NCBI GenBank assembly: GCA_001438605.1
Contig: LIDE01000015.1
Location: 26,001 to 90,000, forward strand
Length of the DNA: 64,000 nt
Reading direction: 5' to 3'
Origin: SAR92 bacterium BACL16 MAG-120619-bin48
GTDB taxonomy: Bacteria; Pseudomonadota; Gammaproteobacteria; Pseudomonadales; Porticoccaceae
Below the pieces are notes generated by a model. The model ran no database searches, had not been told where the DNA came from, and worked only from the letters and a program-made list of their open reading frames with translations. Positions 28,585 to 37,948 of the stretch are shown here, piece by piece (positions within the stretch are counted from its first letter, which is position 1; every line of letters starts with the position of its first letter). The position numbers and the translations under genes are program-made.

Positions 28585-30021
28585 TCACTGTTTAAAAATT
28601 TTCACCCAGTCACCGGCTTTGGGCTCGCCTCGGGGGTAATGGCCGTTGATTATACGCAGATCTTCGGTATCCGTTGGGCTGAGTTTAAGAGCCTTGGCAA
28701 GGGCATCGTAGGTGGTGGCATTGGTCGCTTTGACATAGTGGATGAGTTTGGGCCGCTGTCCGTCAATCTCGCGCTGGGAGATAGGTCGAAAGCTATCAAT
28801 AGAGGCGCTGAAGAGCTTGTCGCTGTCGTTGAACTGGGCCTGATCCACCACTTCACCAGTGAAGATAAAGGCGTTGAGTTTGTAATAGACCACAGCAATG
28901 CGCTGATCGGGCTTACTGTCGGCGCCGGGCAGAATGCCACTGTAGCCTTTGAGTCCTGCGGGCGAGATTTCGCGCCCCTGTTTCAGTTGCTTCACGCGCA
29001 AGAAATTGTACAGATACTCTTCTGGGCTCTGGGTGGTGCGCGCAATCGGTGTCATGGCCAATTTGGCGTGGTTATCGTCAGGCGCCCCGACTGTGGTGCG
29101 CGCGGTGGCGTTGTTGTTCTGCTTCCAGCCCTCGGGATAGTCGAAGCGCACACGCAGCGTCATATCCGAGTAGCGCTCGGGCTTTTTATCTTTGGCTAGA
29201 AAATTTTCTCCCCAGATTAATCCTTCGGTCAACTGGCGGTAGGTGCTCACGCCATTGTCGCGGCTGCTACTCCCTTTCAAGCGTTCGGCTGCGGTAACCA
29301 CATTGCGCAGACGGGAGTCGTTGCGCGGGTGGCTGGAAAAGATGCCATGGTAGGTTTGTTTGCTGGCGCCCTTGGCTTTGGCGCGGTCTTTTTGCAGTGT
29401 TTCATAGTCCTTCATAATTGAGAGCATGCTGAGCATTTCTTCTGGCGCATAACCCAATTTCGCCATGTACACCGCGCCCGCTTGGTCTGCTTCTAGCTCG
29501 TTGTTGCGACCATGGCTGCGCATCAGTGATGTGGAGTATTTCATCCCTGCCTCATAGACTTCGGCACTGCCCGATAGCACGCCCGCCACGGCTGATAATA
29601 CTTGTGCGCCAATGGCTTGGCCCTCTTGGCCGGTAACGTGCTTTTTCGTGATATGACCAACTTCGTGGGCCAGCACCGAGACCAGCTGTGCTTCATTGTT
29701 GATATAGTTGAGCAGACCACGATTGACGTAAACGTAGTTGCCGCGTGTGGCAAAGGCGTTTAAGTCGGGGGAGTCGAGCAGGGTAAAGGTAAACTTTTCG
29801 CCGGCCATTTCTGACTGGGCGACAATCTCTTCGCCGAGTTTTCTAATGTAGTTATCCAGCGCCGGATTGTCATAAATCGGGGTGCTGGCAATCACTTCCT
29901 TATAAATATCTTCACCCGTGGTTTTGGCCTCTGCGCTAATCACTGGCAGCAGGGCCAGGCAGAGCAGTGCGCTGAGTACTTTTTTCACTCCCGGAGTGCC
30001 TTGTGTTGTTGTCTTAACCAT
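28585..30021 (-). CDS. M48 family metalloprotease (BepA-like) with C-terminal LysM-like segment
   Basis: VLAHEVGHITKKH (HEXXH), NELEADQAGAVYMAKLGY, C-terminal LKLSPTDTEDLRIINGHYPRGEPKAGDWVKIF. Confidence 0.9.
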   Translation of the reverse strand: MVKTTTQGTPGVKKVLSALLCLALLPVISAEAKTTGEDIYKEVIASTPIYDNPALDNYIRKLGEEIVAQSEMAGEKFTFTLLDSPDLNAFATRGNYVYVNRGLLNYINNEAQLVSVLAHEVGHITKKHVTGQEGQAIGAQVLSAVAGVLSGSAEVYEAGMKYSTSLMRSHGRNNELEADQAGAVYMAKLGYAPEEMLSMLSIMKDYETLQKDRAKAKGASKQTYHGIFSSHPRNDSRLRNVVTAAERLKGSSSRDNGVSTYRQLTEGLIWGENFLAKDKKPERYSDMTLRVRFDYPEGWKQNNNATARTTVGAPDDNHAKLAMTPIARTTQSPEEYLYNFLRVKQLKQGREISPAGLKGYSGILPGADSKPDQRIAVVYYKLNAFIFTGEVVDQAQFNDSDKLFSASIDSFRPISQREIDGQRPKLIHYVKATNATTYDALAKALKLSPTDTEDLRIINGHYPRGEPKAGDWVKIFKQ

Positions 30022-30030
30022 GGGTTGCCT

Positions 30031-30699
30031 TTAGCCAGTGCTGTCTGGATTGCTGAAGAACTGTAATAACTGGTCGCCAAGGCTTTTGCAGGCGTCATCT
30101 TTGACTGGCGACAGCAGTGGAATGGGGGCGACGATACCGATCAGATAGGAGGTTCCCTGAGAGTCGACTTGCAGGCGCCCCTTTTCGCTGAGGTTGCGTA
30201 AGTCCCAGATAATGGCTTCGTAGGTTGAGCTTTTATCCCACTGCGCAAAACCGAAACAGCCGGCAATGCCCGGTGCCGCACCGCAACTCATGGAGCCGCT
30301 CTGGCCGTGACTCTCAGTTGAACCGTCGAGCCAGACAAGGTAGCGAATATGTTGGCGATCGATTTCAGCCTTGATAGTGGTGTCTTGCATCAGTCGCTTC
30401 AAGCGCGCCAGTCCTTTGGGAGCCGTGCGCGGTTCAAACCACGGGTAGATGGCGTCAACAAACTGCTGTTCAGGCATGATGCTGATATCGGCGCCCTGCA
30501 TTTTATCGGCAACACAGCCAATAAATTCGCGGTCAGTATCGTAGTGACCGGCGTCGCGGCGGCCGAGAATAACCACCGATTCGTTGCTGTTGAGCTCCAT
30601 AGCGCTGTTGTTGACGCGGTATTCATCAATCGTGGTGACGGCGCTGCAGGCGCTCAAAAAGCAGACAGCAACTAGTAGGAAGAATCTATTCATCGCCAC
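30031..30699 (-). CDS. Putative lipoprotein, unknown function
   Basis: Signal peptide with lipobox LSAC; packed between neighbours in operon. Confidence 0.75.
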   Translation of the reverse strand: MAMNRFFLLVAVCFLSACSAVTTIDEYRVNNSAMELNSNESVVILGRRDAGHYDTDREFIGCVADKMQGADISIMPEQQFVDAIYPWFEPRTAPKGLARLKRLMQDTTIKAEIDRQHIRYLVWLDGSTESHGQSGSMSCGAAPGIAGCFGFAQWDKSSTYEAIIWDLRNLSEKGRLQVDSQGTSYLIGIVAPIPLLSPVKDDACKSLGDQLLQFFSNPDSTG

Positions 30700-31303
30700 T
30701 CTCCTTGACGGGTTGTGTTCGCAGCCAGTTGTTCACACTGGGAATACGGTAAAAGTCGAGCACGAGTTTCGCGCCAGCATCGCGAAGTGCTATGACCGTA
30801 GCCTCGTCAATGGCGCTGGTTCTTGAGAGCATAAAGGAATCAGGGGTTTTGCCGTAGGCAGGCATAAACCAAGTGTCGATTTGCTCGCCCTCGGCTGTTT
30901 TGATGTCGAGACTGTACTTAATCCACACTTCGTAAACATTAAGGTAGGTGTCGGACGGGGTTGAGAGCTGCACCTCTTGGACTGAGGGGGTAATGACTAA
31001 TCCCTGCTTAAAGCTCGCCTGATCGGCTGCACTGACAATTTTCACGGTGCTGAACAACCCTTTAAAGGCGTTGGTTAGCAGCGCCACTTGCGCGCTGCCC
31101 ATGTCGATGGTGGTGTCTTTATTGGGTTTGGCGACAAATTGTCTGAATTCGTCGCTAAAAACAAGCGTTGCGCTGCTATTTTTCGGCTGCGAGATAACCG
31201 CTGGGAACCCTGCCGTAATCTGCACCTGTGCAGATGAGCTGCAGCCGACTAGGGCGATCAGCACGAAAACGCTGGCAATTAATTTTATGGTCTTTGTCTG
31301 CAT
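30686..31303 (-). CDS. Putative lipoprotein, unknown function
   Basis: Signal peptide with lipobox LVGC (start MQTKTIKL); overlaps next gene by 14 nt. Confidence 0.75.
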   Translation of the reverse strand: MQTKTIKLIASVFVLIALVGCSSSAQVQITAGFPAVISQPKNSSATLVFSDEFRQFVAKPNKDTTIDMGSAQVALLTNAFKGLFSTVKIVSAADQASFKQGLVITPSVQEVQLSTPSDTYLNVYEVWIKYSLDIKTAEGEQIDTWFMPAYGKTPDSFMLSRTSAIDEATVIALRDAGAKLVLDFYRIPSVNNWLRTQPVKESGDE

Positions 31304-31307
31304 CTTG

Positions 31308-32312
31308 TTATTTCCCTTCGTTAAGGCTGTTGAGGCCGATAAAGGTTCCCCCATTGTTGTAGCTTAGTTCACGCATTAAGGCGGCAAAACGAATGGCCGA
31401 CTCGCTGGGTGCTGACCCCTGCGCAAACTGCACCGGAAATCCAAGCGCATGGATGCGCACTAATCTGCCGGCACCGCGCTGAGCTTGATTGAGCCGATCA
31501 ACGGCTTTAACTACAGCGCGTATGGAGCGGCCCTGAAAATCATCGCCAAGGGTATAGATACTAATTTTACGGTCTGACTTGTAAAAGGTTTGAATCGCCG
31601 CGTTGATTCCTTCCACAGGGCTGGAGTTACTGAACGGCGCCCAACTGGCCAGCTTTTTAATAATATCTTTGCGCATCTCTGGGCTGTCGGGAATCCAGCG
31701 TCCGCTGTAGGCGCTAAACATATACTGCCCCATATCGTTGAGCACTTGTATGCCTTTGACGTCGGGGTAGATGTCGAGAATATTGAGCATCTCTTTTTGC
31801 ACCCGCTGCCACGCGCCCACTTGCATACTACCAGAGGTGTCGATAACAAAAATAATGTAGTCGCTGTCGACGGGGATGCCGCCGATCAAATTGTTCTGCT
31901 GTTTAAACTCTGGGCCGACGAGGCGCGCCATCTCTTCGGTGAGGACTTGCAGAACCAGTTGCAGCTGCTCTTTTTCTCGAGATTGCGACTGGGATAGTTG
32001 CATCGATTGTTTGTCGACACTGGCCAATTTAGCCTTGAGCCGCGCCACCCGCTCGGTCAACTCGGAGAGTTGCTCTTTGCGCGATTGCAGCTGTTCGTTG
32101 AGCACCACTGACTCGCCGCGCAGATCAAACAGCTCAGTTTGGTAGGTTTTGACCGCTGCACGGAGTCGTTTTTCGGCTTCCTCAAGGGCTGCTGGATCAC
32201 CAACTTTGGCGATTAATAACAGTAGAACAATGGCGCCAAAGCCACAGCTAATCACGTCCAGAAAAGACAGGCTGGCCTCTTGAAGTTCGCGGCGCTGGCG
32301 TCTCATGGCCAA
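31308..32312 (-). CDS. TM-anchored coiled-coil VWA-domain protein (ExbD/TolR-like anchor)
   Basis: SFLDVISCGFGAIVLLLLIAK anchor; coiled-coil; VWA MIDAS FVIDTSGSM; STYLGDDFQG-like downstream segment (IYTLGDDFQG). Confidence 0.85.
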   Translation of the reverse strand: MAMRRQRRELQEASLSFLDVISCGFGAIVLLLLIAKVGDPAALEEAEKRLRAAVKTYQTELFDLRGESVVLNEQLQSRKEQLSELTERVARLKAKLASVDKQSMQLSQSQSREKEQLQLVLQVLTEEMARLVGPEFKQQNNLIGGIPVDSDYIIFVIDTSGSMQVGAWQRVQKEMLNILDIYPDVKGIQVLNDMGQYMFSAYSGRWIPDSPEMRKDIIKKLASWAPFSNSSPVEGINAAIQTFYKSDRKISIYTLGDDFQGRSIRAVVKAVDRLNQAQRGAGRLVRIHALGFPVQFAQGSAPSESAIRFAALMRELSYNNGGTFIGLNSLNEGK

Positions 32313-33361
32313 TCTCGCGACGGGGCGATAAAGGCGCCCTGGGTATCAATGGCGAGCTGCCAGAACAGGGCGGCTGCTTCTGGATCGCCCTCCATCGGAA
32401 ATAAAATGGTGTTGATGGGCACGCCGCGGGGTAGTTTTTCGACGGCATCGCCAAAAAAGTTGCGTCGCTGTTTGCCGCTGACCATATAGCTGCTCGGTGC
32501 CTTGGCACCTTGGGTCGGCAGCCCGTCGGTGAGCAGAAAAATATTGTCGGGCTGGTCACTGAAGCTGTTGATGACGGCCAGGGCATTGCTCAGGCTGGTG
32601 CCGTTGCCGGGCAGATAGTCGCGCATAGCCTCTGCGGTGCGCTCTAGGTCAAGGGAGTCTGCAGCATCTAACCATTCACCCTCTGTGCCGGCCAGAGCGG
32701 GTTGTGCGCTGGTATTGAACAGGTAGACTTGAAAGCGGCTGCTGGCGGGCAGTTGAGCCAAAAGCCAATCGGTGGTGCGCAGGGTCCACTGCCATTTGTC
32801 CGACTGACGTTTTTGCGCGTCATCCATATTTCTGCGCCGCAGGGCGTTGACCACCGAGTCGGCGAGCATGCTGGCGGAGCCGTCCACTAAAATTAAAATC
32901 CGTTCACCGCCGAGTTTGAGTCCAGTCAGGTACTGGCGATTGCCGTCACCAAGAAAACCGCGCACCTTGTCGCCGAACTCCACATCTTCCATTTGCGCGG
33001 TTTCTTTTTCCAGTTGCTCCACTTGGCGGCGCAGTTTGGCGAGTTCTTCTTTGGGGTCTGACTGAATACTGTTTTCGCTCTCTTGCAGGTCGGTGATAAC
33101 TCGATCGGAGGCCCCTTGAGCGATCGCCAGCTCGCGCTGCAGAGCGTCGAGGCTGTTGAGCAACGCCACCTTCTGTTGTTCGGCCTGACTGATGTCCTGT
33201 TGCAGCAGTTCGACTTCGTCGGCGAGGCGGGGATCGGTGGTTTCGATCTCGGTCGCATTGTGACGAAGAATTAAAAACAACAGGGTTACGGCGCCAAAAC
33301 CACAGGCCATGATGTCCAAGAACGACAGGCTGAAGGCGATATTGCGGCGCTTTTTAATCAC
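32303..33361 (-). CDS. TM-anchored coiled-coil VWA-domain protein (ExbD/TolR-like anchor)
   Basis: SLSFLDIMACGFGAVTLLFLIL anchor; VWA MIDAS ILVDGSASM and FLLTDGLPTQG; overlaps next gene by 10 nt. Confidence 0.87.
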   Translation of the reverse strand: MIKKRRNIAFSLSFLDIMACGFGAVTLLFLILRHNATEIETTDPRLADEVELLQQDISQAEQQKVALLNSLDALQRELAIAQGASDRVITDLQESENSIQSDPKEELAKLRRQVEQLEKETAQMEDVEFGDKVRGFLGDGNRQYLTGLKLGGERILILVDGSASMLADSVVNALRRRNMDDAQKRQSDKWQWTLRTTDWLLAQLPASSRFQVYLFNTSAQPALAGTEGEWLDAADSLDLERTAEAMRDYLPGNGTSLSNALAVINSFSDQPDNIFLLTDGLPTQGAKAPSSYMVSGKQRRNFFGDAVEKLPRGVPINTILFPMEGDPEAAALFWQLAIDTQGAFIAPSRDWP

Positions 33362-33386
33362 AGAAATCCCCCGTTAACACTGCGTG

Positions 33387-34184
33387 CTATTTGGCCTTGA
33401 GAAAGCGTATTAGGCGATTTTCGCAGTAGTCGTGGGTGTCGAGGACGAGGCGCTCTTGGACAAGCTGCAACTGGTGCATAAAAAACATCACCACCATGCT
33501 GATTAACAGTGCGATAAACGTCGAGTTAAAGGCTACGCCGAGACTGCTGGTGACACCGGCAATGTTACCCTGCATGGCTTCGTGGGCTTGGCCAAGCGCG
33601 GCACCAATACCGCGCACGGTGCCAATAAAGCCAATCGACGGGATAGCCCAAGTAATGTAGCGAATCATCGACAGCTCTGAGTCGAGACGGTCGTTTTCGT
33701 TGCTGCACACAGTGTTTACTGCATCGGTTGCCGACTGCACGCTTTGCGTTACCTGAAAGCGGGTCAGGGCGGTTTGCAGTGCGCGCGGCAAGAGCAGCGA
33801 CCGCTCTTGGTCGGTGAGGCTTTGCATGGGGTGTCCGAGCTGAGGGGCCTCCTCTGGCAGCACTTTTTGGGAATCGGGGGGACTGTTGAGCAGCGCGGTG
33901 GCAAACATTTTCTGCTCGCGGAGGGCGCTGCGGGTTTTGTAGCCCATGATGGCGAGCGCCCAAAACATTAAAATAAAGCAGGACTCTTGCTCTAGGTCTT
34001 TGATAACAATAAAGAACGAGCGCGGCACCACGTAGTCTTCGCCAGCTGCCGCCATTTCTGCATGATGGCGAATGGTGGTTTCAGCATTTGGCCGCACCAC
34101 TGTGACAAACACTGCATGCACCACAATCAAGGCCAATAGCAGCGCGATCAATTGGAAGAACAGCTCGTTGGTTTGACTTTTCAT
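33387..34184 (-). CDS. MotA/TolQ/ExbB family proton channel protein
   Basis: AIPSIGFIGTVRGIGAALGQA ... VTSSLGVAFNSTFIALLISMVVMFFMHQL. Confidence 0.9.
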   Translation of the reverse strand: MKSQTNELFFQLIALLLALIVVHAVFVTVVRPNAETTIRHHAEMAAAGEDYVVPRSFFIVIKDLEQESCFILMFWALAIMGYKTRSALREQKMFATALLNSPPDSQKVLPEEAPQLGHPMQSLTDQERSLLLPRALQTALTRFQVTQSVQSATDAVNTVCSNENDRLDSELSMIRYITWAIPSIGFIGTVRGIGAALGQAHEAMQGNIAGVTSSLGVAFNSTFIALLISMVVMFFMHQLQLVQERLVLDTHDYCENRLIRFLKAK

Positions 34185-34198
34185 ATCAGTACCTGTTG

Positions 34199-34435
34199 CT
34201 AAATGTCGGATGGCAGCGAAATGGGGAAATCTTCAGAGATCTCTTCGCTGGGTTTAAAGTCCATGGGGGGATTATTCGCCGTCGTGGGGCTGTTTTCGAC
34301 GGTGGGGGCTTCGGGTGTCGCCACAGGCTCATTTGACGGCTCATTTGACGGCTCTGCTGACCACAGCGGCAGACTAACGGCGAGGAGCGCGACGGCAATT
34401 AGGCGTGAAACTCTTTTGCACATAGGGTTACTCAT
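34199..34435 (-). CDS. Small secreted P/E/N-rich protein, unknown
   Basis: Signal peptide (LIAVALLAVSLPLWSAEPS); start overlaps upstream stop by 4 nt; in-operon position. Confidence 0.6.
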   Translation of the reverse strand: MSNPMCKRVSRLIAVALLAVSLPLWSAEPSNEPSNEPVATPEAPTVENSPTTANNPPMDFKPSEEISEDFPISLPSDI

Positions 34436-36462
34436 GGTTTATCCACATAGCGGGCCACTCTAAATCCAACATCCATTCGCCCGTCACTGCCTGATTCGCG
34501 ATAACTTAAACGCAGCTCCGTGCGCGATGCTAGCGCCCAACTGGCGCCGCGAACCACATGTTGCACGCCTTGCTCGGGGCCGCGGGGGTCTGTGTCGACA
34601 GTACTCGTGTTTGGGCGAACATCAAAGTAATCATTGGTCCACTCGGCAACATTGCCGCCCATATCATAGAGCCCTTTGGGGTTGGCTGGAAAGCGTCCAA
34701 TCACGGCAGACACTGGGAAGCCATCGCTGTAGTTGGAGAGGGTAAAGCTGATCAATGATGCCGCGCTTTGATCGGCGTAGTTTTCCACGACCTGCTCGGG
34801 CGGGTAGATATCACCCTGCCACGGAAAGCGACGGGGATTGGCATTGTTGTCGAGTTTGGCTGCCCACGCCCACTCAGCCTCTGTGGGCAAGCGGTAGCCC
34901 TCTGCGTCCCAGTTAACCCCAACCACCTCGCCCTCTTCAACGCGATAGAACAGGGGCAATTTTTCCTGTCGGCTGAGCCAGTTGCAGAATAATGCAGCAT
35001 CTTGCCAGCTGACTGCCGCCACCGGCTGATCATTCATGTCGAGTGTGTTGCCGCGCAGTGCAGAGGAGCTGTGGTCTGCCTTCCAGCGTCGGTACTGGGC
35101 ATTGGTGGTCTCATGGGTGGCGAGGTAAAAGGGCCGTTGCAATGCAACGAGGCGTTCGGCTTCGTTGGCGCGTCGGCCGGGCTCACGGCGTGGGGCACCG
35201 AGCATAAATTGGTCGTTGGGGCGGAATAGTTTTAAGGTGCCGCCGACCGGGCTGGTGAGTGTGGCGGGACGTGTTGCCCAGTAGTCCTGTTGCAGGGTTA
35301 GCAGCTCGATGGTAAGAGCCTGCTGGTGCCCCGGTCTCGGTGTGACACTGATCTGCTGGCTTTTGTAACCCGCTTTCGCAACGCTGATCTGATGGGGTTT
35401 GGCGGGTAGCGTCAATGTCTGCTGTCCACTGCTATCGGGTTTTCCGCTGGCAACGCCGTTGACACTGATGTTCGCATCGGCAGGTTTGACGGTGATTCGC
35501 AGTGAGCCGCTATTTTCTGTGAGCGCTATGTTGACAGCTGTTTGCTGCTCAGGCTCAAGGCTTACTGCGCGACTGGTTTTTAAATAGCCCTCAAGAAAGA
35601 GTTCGATCTTGTGTGACTGAAAGGCTTTTAGTTCGACAGTGGCGGGGGTGGTACCGCGGAACTGGTTGTCGATGGTGATACTGGCGCCGGACGGGCTGCT
35701 GGTCAGTAGCAGTGTGCCGTCGGCGACTGCAAGAACAATGGGCGGATGCACGCCGCGAGTGCCGGCGTTAACGGTTATCGATTGTTCTACGGGCTTATAG
35801 CCGGGCGCGGTAATTTTTAACTGACTGCCGGTTTCCAATACCTCGGTGGTAAGGGGTGTTTTGCCAATTAAGCGATTATCGATGTACAGGTCAGCACCGG
35901 TCGGAACTGTATCGAGGGTCAGTTCGCCCCATGCGGGCTGCAATGCGATATCGATTGACTGAGTGTTGCCGAGGCCCTCAATGTCAATATCCTGCTGCTG
36001 GCTAAAGTAGCGATACTTGCTAAATTCGAAGAGGTGTCGCCCGCGGCTGATCTCACGCAGTGTTCCCGGTACGGTGCCGGCTGTCTCGCCGTCGATAGTG
36101 ACACTAATGTCCGTGAGGTCGCTTTTTACGGCTAGGTTGCCCGGCAGCGGTTCCAGCTTGAGGGCGATTTCTTGAGTGCCTTGGTCGCTGACCTGAATGG
36201 TTGCTGTGAGGGGCTGATAGCCGTTAGCCTCGGCGCGGACTTGGTGCTCACCTTGAAGAAAGAGGAAGTTTCCGCCGATATTAAAGGTTAGGCCGCCGGC
36301 GCTGATGTGAGCATCGGCTGGGTCCGTGCGGAAAATGACCGACTGGGCTGAGGTGAGAAACAGCATGATAGCAGCCGCTACTAGCGCGACTGCGGCGGTT
36401 GCCAACAGACCGGTTGATGTGCGCTGACTCGCGTTGGCGGGAGGGTTATGATCTGTGCTCAT
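34432..36462 (-). CDS. PEGA-repeat protein with C-terminal SUMF1/formylglycine-generating-enzyme-like domain
   Basis: About five PEGA-like repeats (GADLYIDNRLIGKTPLTTEVL..., GASITIDNQFRGTTPATVEL...), then ATHETTNAQYRRW, EGYRLPTEAEWAWAA, YDMGGNVAEWTNDY, VRGASW, DVGFRVAR. Confidence 0.9.
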   Translation of the reverse strand: MSTDHNPPANASQRTSTGLLATAAVALVAAAIMLFLTSAQSVIFRTDPADAHISAGGLTFNIGGNFLFLQGEHQVRAEANGYQPLTATIQVSDQGTQEIALKLEPLPGNLAVKSDLTDISVTIDGETAGTVPGTLREISRGRHLFEFSKYRYFSQQQDIDIEGLGNTQSIDIALQPAWGELTLDTVPTGADLYIDNRLIGKTPLTTEVLETGSQLKITAPGYKPVEQSITVNAGTRGVHPPIVLAVADGTLLLTSSPSGASITIDNQFRGTTPATVELKAFQSHKIELFLEGYLKTSRAVSLEPEQQTAVNIALTENSGSLRITVKPADANISVNGVASGKPDSSGQQTLTLPAKPHQISVAKAGYKSQQISVTPRPGHQQALTIELLTLQQDYWATRPATLTSPVGGTLKLFRPNDQFMLGAPRREPGRRANEAERLVALQRPFYLATHETTNAQYRRWKADHSSSALRGNTLDMNDQPVAAVSWQDAALFCNWLSRQEKLPLFYRVEEGEVVGVNWDAEGYRLPTEAEWAWAAKLDNNANPRRFPWQGDIYPPEQVVENYADQSAASLISFTLSNYSDGFPVSAVIGRFPANPKGLYDMGGNVAEWTNDYFDVRPNTSTVDTDPRGPEQGVQHVVRGASWALASRTELRLSYRESGSDGRMDVGFRVARYVDKP

Positions 36463-36523
36463 CTATCGGGTGCCCTGGCATTGTTGCCGGTTGCTGTTGT
36501 GGGTGCTCATGTGGTTTGCATCA

Positions 36524-37945
36524 TTAAATTAAATCGCTGCAGATGACCTCAATGGGCGTTTTTAGGCCACTGTCGGTCAATGTAAATTCAATGCGCACAT
36601 CGCGGTAGCCGGCCCTTGTGCCTGCGATGATGTAACGGCCCGGTTTTAACGCGACCGATGTGCGGTCGAATTGTCCCAGCTTGGCCACACGAAAAAGTGT
36701 TACTTCGGTGAATTGGTCTGAGACAAGCTGCACTTCAATGGGGGTTTGCGATGCTGCCAAGTGGTGTTTTAGCCGAGCGATCTGATCCCTCAGAACGGGC
36801 CCCGGGTTGGGAATGCCTTCAGCATCTTGCAGCAAGCTCTGCCCCCGTTGATAGTTTTTGGGGGCGGACAGCGCGAGGGGATCGTCGAGGGTGCGGCGAA
36901 TTTTCTGATCGAGATCAGCGCGCACGGCGACAGGAAGTTGCCGCACCTTAATATCGCTGAGGGTTGGGTCGGTGGCCAGCAGCTCGCGGTAGACAGCCTC
37001 AGCCTCGGACCACTTTTCAGCGTCTTCCAGTGCTTTGGCTTTGGTGATGCCATCGTTTACCCAGCGCTGTGCCCGACGATTTTCCACTTGCGACAGTGCT
37101 TGAGTCACGGTCGTGTTGCCCGGGTAGACCTTTTCGGCCTCGGCAAACGCACGATTGGCGGTGTCCAACTGGTCTTCGCTCAACGCACTAAAGCCTCGAC
37201 TCATCCAATTATTAAAGCGCTCTTGGGTAATTTTTTTCTCAATAGCCACCAGCGCTGCGGCGGCTTCTTGATGATCAGGATCGAGCGCGACAGCCTCGGC
37301 CAAGGGTGTTCTGGCACCGGTGAAGTCGCCGGCGGCGCTAAGTGCTTGGCTGCGCTGCATGAGGTCAATAAGCGCGGGCAGCAGGGTGGCTCGTTGCGCC
37401 AGTTTTTGCACCTCGTTATTCTCGGGCGCCATGGCCTGTGCGAGGGCGGAAGTGCGGCGGGCGGTGTCGAGATCGCGCTGGGCAATGGCTGTGCGGGCCT
37501 CGGTGATGGACTGTTGCAGCAGATTTACACCCCTTTCTTCAAGTGCCTTTAAGGTGTCGAGCGAGCGCTGGTAGCGCGCTACCGACTCTGCGTAGTTGCC
37601 AATGGCGTATTGCTCGTCGCCGCCGGTAATATCGGCGACGGCTTGGCTGAAGTCGATATCGGCCCAGAGATTGACTTGCTGTTGCTGCAGGCGCTCGCGG
37701 CGCAGAATAATCTCGGCGAGGATAGTTTGTGCATCTTGCCGATATTTACTTTTTTCCGCGGCTAGGGAGGGGCTAACAACGGCAGGCGAGTTAATTTGTG
37801 CTGTGTTTTCGGCCTGTTTTGAATCTGCAATCCAAGGCTCTGTTACCCAATTGGGCAGCACAAAAATCACCACCACAGCGAGAAATAGCAGTGCGCTAAC
37901 GATGACCTTTTGCTTGCCGGCCTGTTTATGTGGTGTTTCGTTCAT
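36524..37945 (-). CDS. Single-TM TPR-like protein with PEGA-like C-terminus
   Basis: TM VIVSALLFLAVVVIFVLPNWV; helical repeats (YAIGNYAESVARYQRSLDTL, GDFTGARTPLAEAVALDPDHQEA); C-terminal SVALKPGRYIIAGTRAGYRDVRIEFTL. Confidence 0.7.
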   Translation of the reverse strand: MNETPHKQAGKQKVIVSALLFLAVVVIFVLPNWVTEPWIADSKQAENTAQINSPAVVSPSLAAEKSKYRQDAQTILAEIILRRERLQQQQVNLWADIDFSQAVADITGGDEQYAIGNYAESVARYQRSLDTLKALEERGVNLLQQSITEARTAIAQRDLDTARRTSALAQAMAPENNEVQKLAQRATLLPALIDLMQRSQALSAAGDFTGARTPLAEAVALDPDHQEAAAALVAIEKKITQERFNNWMSRGFSALSEDQLDTANRAFAEAEKVYPGNTTVTQALSQVENRRAQRWVNDGITKAKALEDAEKWSEAEAVYRELLATDPTLSDIKVRQLPVAVRADLDQKIRRTLDDPLALSAPKNYQRGQSLLQDAEGIPNPGPVLRDQIARLKHHLAASQTPIEVQLVSDQFTEVTLFRVAKLGQFDRTSVALKPGRYIIAGTRAGYRDVRIEFTLTDSGLKTPIEVICSDLI

Positions 37946-37948
37946 AGG

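Noticed and set aside
31308-34184. Resemblance to a Zorya (ZorAB) anti-phage system because of the MotA/TolQ-like channel
   Set aside because: Partners carry VWA domains rather than a MotB/OmpA peptidoglycan-binding domain, and no ZorC/ZorD/ZorE-like helicase or nuclease is nearby; a defence role is not supported by sequence.
36827-37552. 241-aa plus-strand ORF
   Set aside because: Antisense to the TM-TPR gene; no recognisable family, expected spurious ORF in GC-rich DNA.
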